In this document: positions 1 through 5,623 of the stretch, one piece after another | Layout: every line of letters starts with the position of its first letter | Numbering within the stretch: position 1 is the first letter of the stretch | Source: JBHAEC01 sp041855385 | Lineage (GTDB): Bacteria; Bacillota; Negativicutes; Veillonellales; Veillonellaceae | DNA: 5,623 bases | Direction: 5' to 3' | Assembly: GCA_041855385.1 (NCBI GenBank) | Contig: JBHAEC010000046.1 | Coordinates: 1 to 5,623 of the forward strand | Made by a program: the position numbers and the translations under genes | The notes under the pieces: model-generated | Database searches by the model: none | Seen by the model: the letters and a program-made list of their open reading frames with translations, nothing else | Told to the model about the DNA's origin: nothing

Positions 1-954
1 CAAGTGAATATCGTTGGTGGTGTTACTGATGAAGCACAGCTATCGACGGAAAATAACCTAGGGGTTGTATCTGACGGAGAAAACAACTTAACCTTGAGAC
101 TGGCGAAAGAGCTTAAGGGATTGACCAGTGTGACTACGGGCGATACCACCATGAATAGTGACGGTCTTACGATTAAGAACGGTACCGGTGCAGGTGATGC
201 CAATGGAGATAAGACGGTGTCTCTTACCAAAGCGGGCTTAAACAATGGGGGAAATAAGATTACCAATGTGGCAGCCGGTGTTGCCGATACAGATGCGGTT
301 AATGTGAAACAGTTAAAGGACTTGGATGACCTTAATGTAAAATATACAGATAAAACTTACGGTAAAGTTGTTATGAAGGGAGATCCCTCTATTGATGGCG
401 GGGTAACCGGAGGTACAACCATTACAAATGTACATCAGGGAGAGTTAAGTCCGACAAGTACAGATGCAGTCAACGGTGCACAACTGTACAAGACGAATCA
501 GGCCGTAGAAGAGGTGGCAGGTCGCATAGGGCAGCTGGGACAGAGTGTAAATCAAACAGGCGCACATGCAGCAGCTATGTCAGCGCTAAAACCTCTTGCT
601 TATGATCCGATCGAACCGACACAGATTATGGCCGGAGTAGGAACATACCACGGTGAATCTGCGTTGGCGATAGGTGTGGCTCACTATACTCGCGAAGATA
701 CGATGTTCCACATAGGAGCTTCTATCGGAGGGCACGGAAATATGGTTAATGCCGGTATTACTCATAAATTCGGATCTTCTGATGAAAGAAAAATGATTCC
801 CGATCGATATAAGGCAGGCCCTGTCAGCTCCATTTATGTAATGCAGGATGAGGTAAGTGCATTAAAAGCCGAAAATGCACAACTTAAGAAAGAAAACGAG
901 GAAACAAAAGCACAATTGGCAATGATTATGAATGCATTAGGGCTTGCTAAATAA
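1..954 (+). CDS. Trimeric autotransporter adhesin (YadA-like), C-terminal part, 5' end outside window
   Basis: This is the C-terminal part of a surface adhesin of the trimeric autotransporter (type Vc secretion) family, which trimerises in the outer membrane and displays a fibrous stalk that binds host or bacterial surfaces. The reading frame is open from base 1, where CAA precedes a GTG at 4, so the true start lies upstream and the GTG is not a credible start. Two stalk/neck repeats of the form ITNV...TDAVN..QL are visible at about 259-315 and 421-486. They are followed by the YadA anchor domain (about 544-771): a short helix (GAHAAAMSALKPL) and four beta-strand-like segments ending in GITHKF. 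In most family members the protein ends at this last strand. Here about 60 more residues follow (772-951), including a regular heptad coiled coil. A hairpin terminator follows the stop. The ligand cannot be told from this part. The family call is very secure; total length and head domain are unknown. Confidence 0.95.
   Translation, partial: QVNIVGGVTDEAQLSTENNLGVVSDGENNLTLRLAKELKGLTSVTTGDTTMNSDGLTIKNGTGAGDANGDKTVSLTKAGLNNGGNKITNVAAGVADTDAVNVKQLKDLDDLNVKYTDKTYGKVVMKGDPSIDGGVTGGTTITNVHQGELSPTSTDAVNGAQLYKTNQAVEEVAGRIGQLGQSVNQTGAHAAAMSALKPLAYDPIEPTQIMAGVGTYHGESALAIGVAHYTREDTMFHIGASIGGHGNMVNAGITHKFGSSDERKMIPDRYKAGPVSSIYVMQDEVSALKAENAQLKKENEETKAQLAMIMNALGLAK
772..951 (+). other. Coiled-coil C-terminal extension after the YadA beta-barrel
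   Basis: This protein segment continues about 60 residues past the last predicted barrel strand (HKFG). It begins with a short linker rich in charged residues and Pro/Gly (SSDERKMIPDRYKAGP). A heptad pattern follows, with V, N, N, L, L at 'a' positions and L, L, T, I at 'd' positions (core ALKAENAQLKKENEETKAQL). Two asparagines fall at 'a' positions, as in leucine zippers. Since the barrel's C-terminus faces the periplasm, the tail should be periplasmic. A role in trimer stabilisation or contact with the cell wall is inference only. Confidence 0.8.
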
Positions 955-1027
955 AGTAAATGGCGAGAAGAAAATTTTAGACCAAGGTAAAGCCAAATCC
1001 TTATAAGATTTGATTGTGCAGAGAATT

Positions 1028-1078
1028 ATAACCCGTGTGAAGTGTTGGTGGTACCGACCTTTACACGGGTTATTTATT
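1028..1078 (+). terminator. Rho-independent terminator after the adhesin gene
   Basis: A perfect 11-bp inverted repeat (ATAACCCGTGT at 1028-1038 with ACACGGGTTAT at 1063-1073) continues inward through a G-T, two A-T and a G-C pair. After one bulged T (1043) there are five more pairs (1044-1048 with 1054-1058), closing on a TGGTA loop. The 3' side runs into a T-rich tail (TTATTTATT). It starts 73 nt after the adhesin stop and ends before the mocR promoter, so it should separate the two transcription units. The T tract is interrupted by A, so termination strength is uncertain. Confidence 0.8.
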
Positions 1079-1102
1079 AACCTATGGTGGTTTCTTTAGC
1101 TC

Positions 1103-1131
1103 TTGTTCCCTTTGGCCTTTTCACTTACAAT
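1103..1131 (+). promoter_or_regulatory. Putative sigma-70-type promoter for mocR-yhaO-yhaN
   Basis: The -10 candidate TACAAT (1126-1131) matches the consensus at five of six bases. It lies 17 nt after a weak -35 candidate TTGTTC (1103-1108), which keeps only the TTG. It is placed between the adhesin terminator and the mocR ribosome binding site, with an expected transcript start near 1138. The weak -35 fits a promoter that is regulated or activated. This is a motif call only. Confidence 0.5.
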
Positions 1132-1147
1132 AGAAAGTGTATATAGC

Positions 1148-1154
1148 AGGAGGG
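1148..1154 (+). promoter_or_regulatory. Ribosome binding site that fixes the mocR start
   Basis: AGGAGGG lies 5 nt before the ATG at 1160. This strong Shine-Dalgarno site favours that ATG over the in-frame TTG at 1103, which would add 19 residues without family resemblance and would fall inside the putative -35 element. Confidence 0.85.
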
Positions 1155-1159
1155 TAAAA

Positions 1160-2536
1160 ATGTTGCATTTGGAGAGGGGCAGTCGGATGCCCTTGTATGA
1201 GCAAATATACAACTATATAAAAGCGCTCATCGAGTCGGGAGAGTTAGCTCCGGGTGAACGACTTCCCTCCGTTAGAAACTGGGCCGGAGTTAATGGGGTT
1301 AGTAAAATAACGGTAGAGCAAGCTTATGTGCAACTGGCGGCAGAAGGGTATATCAAACCCCATAATCGATCTCCTTATGAGGTTCTTCCTTTGCCTAAAT
1401 TGCAGAAGGCGGAGGAGACAAGCTTACCCCCTTATAAACGAAAAACAGAGTCTCCCCCTTTGCAATATAATTTTGCTACCGGAGCGATGGCAAAAGAAGC
1501 GTTTGATTATGCGAGGTGGAAGAGAATGCTGGGCTATGTGCTTCGAACACCGGAACTTTTGTTGTCAAGAGGAGCCGTGGAAGGCGAATGGGAATTGCGT
1601 CAGACCCTGGCAGCATATGTTAGAGAGGCCAGAGGTGTGAAGGCTTCGCCGGAGCAGATTGTGGTCGGAATAGGGACGCAGTCGCTACTGCATATTATTT
1701 CTTCGTTACTCCGCAAGGATGTAACGCATCTCGCCATGGGGATGCCGGTATATCCGGGGGGAAGAGAGATTTTTGAAGAAGCGGGATTTTACCTGTCCTT
1801 TGTTTCTCAGTGTGAAGAAAATCTTGTACATAACCTTAAGGAATCAAAGGTGGATGCTTTGTATTGTACTCCGTCTCACAGCAATGCACAGGGAGATGTC
1901 TTACCGGCAGGGCAGAGGCGTAGACTTCTGGAATGGGCCACAAAGGAAAGAAAATACATTATAGAAGATGATTATGATAGTGAACTTCGCTATTACGGAC
2001 GGCCTATTTCATCTTTGCAAGGATTTGACAGGCAGGGGCGAGTCATCTATGTGGGATCCGTATCTAAAGTACTACCCCCTTCCATACGCCTTAGCTATAT
2101 GGTGCTCCCGCCGCCTCTTTGTTATGACTATGAGAAGCGAAGAGATCGGTATGGACAGAGCGGAAGTGTGCTGGAACAACTGGCATTGGCAGAATATATG
2201 CGCAGAGGTGACTGGGGCAGACAGATTAGGCGACTGAGGAAGTATTACGCCGAAAAAAGTCAGAGGATGAAAGCGTTGTTGCAACAGTACTTTGGAGAAA
2301 GAGTGGTCGTTGAAGCGCCCATCGGTGGTGTCTATATGGCAATATATTTAAAAACCGAGGCGCCTAGGGAAAGGCTACAGGAGTTGGCAAGAAGTGCCGG
2401 TTGTGCCATAAATATGGTAGAGCCTGATGAAGTAAGATTCGGATGTCAGGGATTTTTACTTTCTTTCAGCGCTATACCAAAGAATGAATTGGAAAAAGCA
2501 GTGAGTACCCTAGCTCAAGCTTGGAAAGGAATATAG
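1160..2536 (+). CDS. MocR-family transcriptional regulator (GntR winged helix fused to aminotransferase-like domain)
   Basis: This is a cytoplasmic 458-residue DNA-binding regulator. The family, typified by GabR and PdxR, uses a fold-type I aminotransferase-like domain as a PLP or amino-acid/PLP sensor rather than mainly as an enzyme. Residues about 9-77 form the GntR winged helix (PLYEQIYNYIKALIESGEL, then LPSVR, then VSKITVEQAY, then LAAEGYI). The rest aligns with aminotransferase class I. Tyr198 is the likely ring-stacking residue, Asp270 and Tyr272 lie in EDDYDSE, and Lys303 in GSVSK is the expected Schiff-base lysine, with Arg310 seven residues later. The Asp-to-Lys spacing of 33 matches that of GabR as I recall it. 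Length is typical. The start is the ATG at 1160. Its stop (TAG, 2534-2536) directly touches the next gene's ATG, so it is probably co-transcribed with yhaO-yhaN. There is no divergent target gene beside it, which is unusual for the family, so its regulon and effector are unknown. PdxR-like and GabR-like roles cannot be separated here. Confidence 0.93.
   Translation: MLHLERGSRMPLYEQIYNYIKALIESGELAPGERLPSVRNWAGVNGVSKITVEQAYVQLAAEGYIKPHNRSPYEVLPLPKLQKAEETSLPPYKRKTESPPLQYNFATGAMAKEAFDYARWKRMLGYVLRTPELLLSRGAVEGEWELRQTLAAYVREARGVKASPEQIVVGIGTQSLLHIISSLLRKDVTHLAMGMPVYPGGREIFEEAGFYLSFVSQCEENLVHNLKESKVDALYCTPSHSNAQGDVLPAGQRRRLLEWATKERKYIIEDDYDSELRYYGRPISSLQGFDRQGRVIYVGSVSKVLPPSIRLSYMVLPPPLCYDYEKRRDRYGQSGSVLEQLALAEYMRRGDWGRQIRRLRKYYAEKSQRMKALLQQYFGERVVVEAPIGGVYMAIYLKTEAPRERLQELARSAGCAINMVEPDEVRFGCQGFLLSFSAIPKNELEKAVSTLAQAWKGI
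2523..2530 (+). promoter_or_regulatory. Ribosome binding site of the yhaO-like gene, inside the end of mocR
   Basis: GGAAAGGA lies 6 nt before the ATG at 2537 and within the last codons of mocR. With stop and start codons directly adjacent (TAGATG), ribosomes ending mocR can restart on the next gene. This supports the chosen start and translational coupling. Confidence 0.7.
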
Positions 2537-3811
2537 ATGGGAACACCTTTTCGATTTATACATTGTGGAGATTTACATTTGGGAGCCCCTTTCAGCTATC
2601 TCAAGTCTCTTGGGAAAATAGGAGATGAGGCTGTTTTAGAGGCTACATATACGGCGTTTAGAAATATTGTGGACATCGTTGTGGAAGAGAGAGTGGATGC
2701 CTTGCTTATCAGTGGGGATATCTATAACAGCAGTGACCATAATCTGTCCGCACAGGTAAAGTTTGTTCAAGAATTGGAACGTGTATCGGCAAAAGGAATT
2801 CCCGTATTCATTGTTCATGGAAATCATGATCCCTTGAGTGAATGGAAGGCGAAGATTCCTTTTCCAAAAGGAGTACACGTGTTTTCTTCGGAAAAAGTGG
2901 AACGCGTGCCTTTATTGGTGCGAGGTAAGGAAGTCGCTGCTGTATATGGTATCAGCCATGGAGTGAAGAACATTACGGAAAATTTGTCTTTGCGCTTTAA
3001 AAGAGACAGTAAGGATGAATATGCTATCGGTCTTTTGCATGCTATGGTGGCAGGGACAGAGGGGAGCGCCTATGCCCCCTGCTCCTTGGAAGACTTAAAG
3101 CAGGGTGGTATGGACTATTGGGCATTGGGGCATATTCACAAAAGAGAGGTCCTTTCCGAAGATCCCTTTATTGTATATCCCGGCAACCCACAGGGATTAA
3201 AGAGAAGTGAAAGCGGACCGCGAGGTTGTTACATGGTGCAGGTGAGCAACAGTGGGCATACAGAGCTCACCTTTATGGAAACTTCAGCTCTTCGCTTTCA
3301 GGAAGAAGTGGTTTCCATCAATAACTTGACGATGGTGGCGGAAATAGCGGAAATGATTCGCCACAAAAGAGAACTGTTGCGCACAAAGGTTAGAAAGCCG
3401 GTATTGCTTTCTCTCGTTTTAACCGGACAAGGAAAGCTGGCAGAAGCTTGTCATAATGAAGAAGTGCGGGATATGTGGCTCCTATCTGCACAAGAAGAAG
3501 AAAAGAGCAGAGGTAGCTTTGTCATCCCCTATGAAATAAACGACGAAACTATGCTGCCTTTGGATTTAAAGGAGCGCCGAAAGCTGCCTGATATATTAGG
3601 CGATTACTTGGCCACCTATGATAGTGTTGCTACCTTAGAGGAAGAAGAGCGCCTGACTGCTCTTCGCGGACTTTTGGAGAATCGGCCTGAAGCGAAGAGA
3701 TTAGGCAAGTATACGCAATTTTTGTCGAATGATATTATTGAAAAAGCGCTGAAGAGAGCCGAACAAGAGGGCGCATTGCGGATTGTAGGAGATAGTCATG
3801 AAGATTACTGA
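2537..3811 (+). CDS. yhaO: YhaO/SbcD-like metallophosphoesterase (Mre11-related DNA exonuclease family)
   Basis: This is a 424-residue cytoplasmic calcineurin-like phosphoesterase of the YhaO/SbcD/Mre11 group, expected to be a two-metal DNA nuclease partnered with the ATPase encoded next. The metal-site motifs appear in the usual order: GDLHLG with Asp12 and His14, ISGDIYN with Asp61, HGNHD with Asn96, His97 and Asp98, LLHAM with His168, and WALGHIHKRE with His199 and His201. YPGNPQGLKRSE (about 214-225) is the typical segment closing the catalytic domain. The remaining C-terminal part is a mixed, later helical, capping region without a recognised motif. No key residue is missing, so it should be active. 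Length agrees with YhaO of Bacillus (about 400 residues, from memory). It overlaps the next gene by 14 nt, the usual pairing of nuclease and SMC-like ATPase. Substrate and biological role are inferred from the family; YhaO itself is poorly characterised. A generic SbcD label is the main alternative. Confidence 0.93.
   Translation: MGTPFRFIHCGDLHLGAPFSYLKSLGKIGDEAVLEATYTAFRNIVDIVVEERVDALLISGDIYNSSDHNLSAQVKFVQELERVSAKGIPVFIVHGNHDPLSEWKAKIPFPKGVHVFSSEKVERVPLLVRGKEVAAVYGISHGVKNITENLSLRFKRDSKDEYAIGLLHAMVAGTEGSAYAPCSLEDLKQGGMDYWALGHIHKREVLSEDPFIVYPGNPQGLKRSESGPRGCYMVQVSNSGHTELTFMETSALRFQEEVVSINNLTMVAEIAEMIRHKRELLRTKVRKPVLLSLVLTGQGKLAEACHNEEVRDMWLLSAQEEEKSRGSFVIPYEINDETMLPLDLKERRKLPDILGDYLATYDSVATLEEEERLTALRGLLENRPEAKRLGKYTQFLSNDIIEKALKRAEQEGALRIVGDSHEDY
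3787..3791 (+). promoter_or_regulatory. Ribosome binding site of the yhaN-like gene, inside the end of yhaO
   Basis: AGGAG lies 6 nt before the ATG at 3798, inside the last codons of the yhaO-like gene. That ATG precedes the yhaO stop (TGA, 3809-3811), giving a 14-nt overlap. The site decides the start, since the encoded N-terminus (MKITDIYLKTFG) is the standard first beta-strand of this ATPase family. Confidence 0.75.
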
Positions 3812-5623
3812 TATATATTTGAAAACCTTCGGGTGCTACCGGGATTGGAAGTTTACCCCGAAGGAAAAAGGAGTACATCTCATATACGGGCCTAATGAGA
3901 GCGGAAAGACGACGTTACTTATGGCTATGCGTGCGCTGCTTTTTGGCTTTAATACAAAAGAAAAGAAAAACAATCATGGCATACTTACGATGACGCGGAA
4001 AGGAAAAACCTTCCACCTGGAGCGGGAAAAAAAGAAGACGAAGTTTTATGCTACAGGAGAAGAAGCTCTGCTTTCGGAGCCGGCGGAATTATGGTGGCAT
4101 GGGCTGGATCGAAAAACCTACGAGCGCATTTTTGCACTCACTGTAGAGGATTTGCAGGGCGTGGCGCTCCTTACGGATGTGGAAGTGCGTACAAGATTTT
4201 TCGGAGTGGAAGGAGGAGAAAAGCTTAGCGCGGCGGTAAAGGATATTGAAAAAACCATGACAGATCTCCTTGTGGCATCTGCTAACGGAAAGAGGAAGAT
4301 TAATATTCTTATGGAGCGGATGCAACAGAATAGAAACACGCTTGCTATGCTGGAAAATCAGGAACAGGAATACTTTTCTTTGCAGCAACGATTGGACGGA
4401 ACCATTATAACGGAGGGTGAAATTCAAGAGCGTTTGCACCAGTGGCGTGAGTATGTGGGAAGTGTTGACTTGGTTTTGCGTGCCTGGGATACCTACAAGC
4501 GGGCACAGGAAGCAAAGGCTAAAATGGCCTCCATGTCCGGATCGGAAGGCCTGGAAAGAGAAAAATTTTTGGCCTTGGATGAAGAAATTAGTCAATGTCG
4601 GGAGCATATGCGAATTTGGAAGGGAAAAGAAGAGGGGCTGCTTCCTGAGAATTTTGCGCCCGATGCTCCTATCGGACTTTATGGCCGAGATATTGAGAGT
4701 TTGCATCAACAGCTGATAAACTGGGAAGAATTACAGAAAAATTGCCGCGAAGGGGAAGCGTACATAAAAAAAGTAAAAGAGCAGATTGCCCTTGCCCGTA
4801 AGATGCATACAACATGGCGTGACGACTTGCCTATGCCGGAAGAAGTGGACTGGGCGGAAGGGGAAAGGCGAGCACAAAAAATGCGTCTTCTAAGGGATAC
4901 ATATAGCCAGTGGCAATATAGAGAACCCATTCGTCCGGCGGGAATGGACGAAGCACAGGAAGAGCAGGTAAGAGAAGAAGATATCGTAGCGATGGGGCAA
5001 CATATAGAGGATGTGCGCGCCGCCAGTCAAAGGAGAGAAAAGGCGGAAAAAGAATTGCTAGAGCACACTCTCCGGACACCGCGTACTAAGTTTTGGTCAG
5101 TGCTTAGTATACTTTTGGCTGTAGCTGCAGTTGCTTTATATTTTGCATCCAGGGGTAGCACAGACTATGGCTGGATTATTGCGGTTACTTTGCTTGTTGT
5201 TTTCGGTGCCGGTTCGTTTGCGTATGGTCACTTCCAGAGGAACCAATATGATGATAAAAAGCGGAGATTAACTGAAGTTATAACCGCAGAGAAGGAACTT
5301 CTTGAGAATTTGAGCCGAAGTTCCGGAGAAGCAATGAAGACGGAAGATATTATCTCCCTGCAAAAAGAGTACGAAAATATGCGGAAGTCTTACTATAGTC
5401 GAAATATTGACCTGGCAAAGATTCACGCCTATGAACAGGAAATGATTCGATGGTCGGAAGAAGGCAAGGCACTGGAGAAGCAAAGTGATGAAGCAAAAGC
5501 GTCTTGGCGGGCATGGCTACCGGAAGCGGCGAATGGGGCACTGACAGAAAATGATCTTTTTAGCCTTCGTCAAGAATATGACCGATATATGGAACAGGTA
5601 CGCCAACTGAAAGGATATGAAAA
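3798..5623 (+). CDS. yhaN: YhaN-like SbcC/Rad50-related ATPase, N-terminal 608 residues, 3' end outside window
   Basis: This ABC/SMC-type ATPase is expected to form a complex with the YhaO-like nuclease and to control its access to DNA. The frame stays open from the ATG at 3798 to the window edge, giving 608 codons plus two bases. The N-terminal lobe shows the Walker A motif GPNESGKTT (residues 31-39), followed by MRALLFGF and the segment GLDRKTYERIFALTVEDLQ (about 102-120), which is typical of YhaN-family proteins. From about residue 140 it becomes charged and helical, fitting a long coiled coil. Two hydrophobic helices at about 433-450 and 457-477 break this coil, and charged helical sequence resumes after them. 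Only three cysteines are visible (13, 267, 316), with no CxxC zinc hook. Walker B, the ABC signature and the C-terminal lobe must lie beyond the window. The start is fixed by AGGAG 6 nt upstream. The family call is strong; a DNA repair role is inferred from the SbcC/Rad50 relationship and from the neighbour. Confidence 0.92.
   Translation, partial: MKITDIYLKTFGCYRDWKFTPKEKGVHLIYGPNESGKTTLLMAMRALLFGFNTKEKKNNHGILTMTRKGKTFHLEREKKKTKFYATGEEALLSEPAELWWHGLDRKTYERIFALTVEDLQGVALLTDVEVRTRFFGVEGGEKLSAAVKDIEKTMTDLLVASANGKRKINILMERMQQNRNTLAMLENQEQEYFSLQQRLDGTIITEGEIQERLHQWREYVGSVDLVLRAWDTYKRAQEAKAKMASMSGSEGLEREKFLALDEEISQCREHMRIWKGKEEGLLPENFAPDAPIGLYGRDIESLHQQLINWEELQKNCREGEAYIKKVKEQIALARKMHTTWRDDLPMPEEVDWAEGERRAQKMRLLRDTYSQWQYREPIRPAGMDEAQEEQVREEDIVAMGQHIEDVRAASQRREKAEKELLEHTLRTPRTKFWSVLSILLAVAAVALYFASRGSTDYGWIIAVTLLVVFGAGSFAYGHFQRNQYDDKKRRLTEVITAEKELLENLSRSSGEAMKTEDIISLQKEYENMRKSYYSRNIDLAKIHAYEQEMIRWSEEGKALEKQSDEAKASWRAWLPEAANGALTENDLFSLRQEYDRYMEQVRQLKGYE
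5094..5228 (+). other. Two-helix transmembrane hairpin within the YhaN-like protein
   Basis: Residues 433-450 (WSVLSILLAVAAVALYFA) and about 457-477 (beginning YGWIIAVTLLVVFGAG) are uncharged and hydrophobic, each long enough to cross a membrane. They are joined by a short polar turn (SRGSTD). The flanks are rich in Arg and Lys (RTPRTK before, HFQRN and KKRR after), which by the positive-inside rule places both coiled-coil arms in the cytoplasm and the turn outside. I recall that other YhaN-family proteins carry similar hydrophobic segments, but cannot confirm it here. Confidence 0.8.

Noticed and set aside
4..6. GTG at position 4 as the start of a short adhesin gene
   Set aside because: The frame is open through the window edge, no ribosome binding site can be seen, and the encoded sequence starts in the middle of a stalk region without a signal peptide.
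995..1011. Small imperfect palindrome (AAATC, CTTATAAG, ATTT) after the adhesin gene
   Set aside because: It is AT-rich with hardly any loop and no associated tract. The strong terminator just downstream explains this region better, and it is too weak to call a regulatory site.
1103..1159. In-frame upstream TTG start extending mocR by 19 residues
   Set aside because: The added residues do not resemble the family N-terminus, the TTG overlaps the -35 candidate, and the ATG at 1160 has a near-perfect ribosome binding site 5 nt upstream.
4089..4709. 206-residue open frame on the minus strand
   Set aside because: It lies wholly antisense to the well-supported yhaN-like gene, has no recognisable domain and no convincing start context, and its Ser/Phe/Leu-rich composition is typical of an antisense shadow frame.
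4417..4716. 99-residue + strand frame inside the yhaN-like gene
   Set aside because: It is an out-of-frame shadow of a continuous coding sequence whose Walker A and family motifs are in the other frame; there is no frameshift to explain.
1..5623. CRISPR arrays, tRNA or rRNA genes, insertion sequences
   Set aside because: No regularly spaced repeats, cloverleaf-like sequences, transposase motifs or terminal inverted repeats were seen; coding genes fill nearly the whole window.

Overview
The window carries four protein-coding genes, all on the + strand, two of them cut by the window edges. The organism is most likely a diderm Firmicute of the Negativicutes (Veillonella/Dialister/Megasphaera type). 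A YadA-type trimeric autotransporter needs an outer membrane, yet it sits beside Firmicute-style genes: a MocR regulator and a YhaO/YhaN pair, each with a strong purine-rich Shine-Dalgarno site. This placement is an inference from gene content; there is no rRNA or other taxonomic marker.

Layout. Positions 1-954 hold the 3' end of a large trimeric autotransporter adhesin: stalk repeats, the YadA membrane anchor, and then an unusual extra coiled-coil tail beyond the beta-barrel. Positions 955-1159 are intergenic, with a Rho-independent terminator (about 1028-1078) and a plausible sigma-70-type promoter (1103-1131) for the next unit. Positions 1160-2536 encode a MocR/GntR-family regulator, a winged helix fused to a PLP-dependent aminotransferase-like domain. 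Positions 2537-3811 encode a YhaO/SbcD-like metallophosphoesterase with a complete set of metal-binding motifs. Positions 3798-5623 encode the N-terminal 608 residues of a YhaN-like, SbcC/Rad50-related ATPase that runs off the end of the window. It has no stop codon in the window.

The last three genes look like one operon. The mocR stop codon abuts the yhaO ATG, and yhaO and yhaN overlap by 14 nt. YhaO and YhaN are expected to work together as a nuclease/ATPase pair in DNA processing or repair, by analogy with SbcD/SbcC and Mre11/Rad50. The most interesting points are a two-helix membrane hairpin inside the coiled-coil region of the YhaN-like protein, where Rad50 carries its zinc hook; the tight coupling of a PLP-sensing type regulator to a DNA-repair-like pair; and the leucine-zipper-like tail after the adhesin's beta-barrel.
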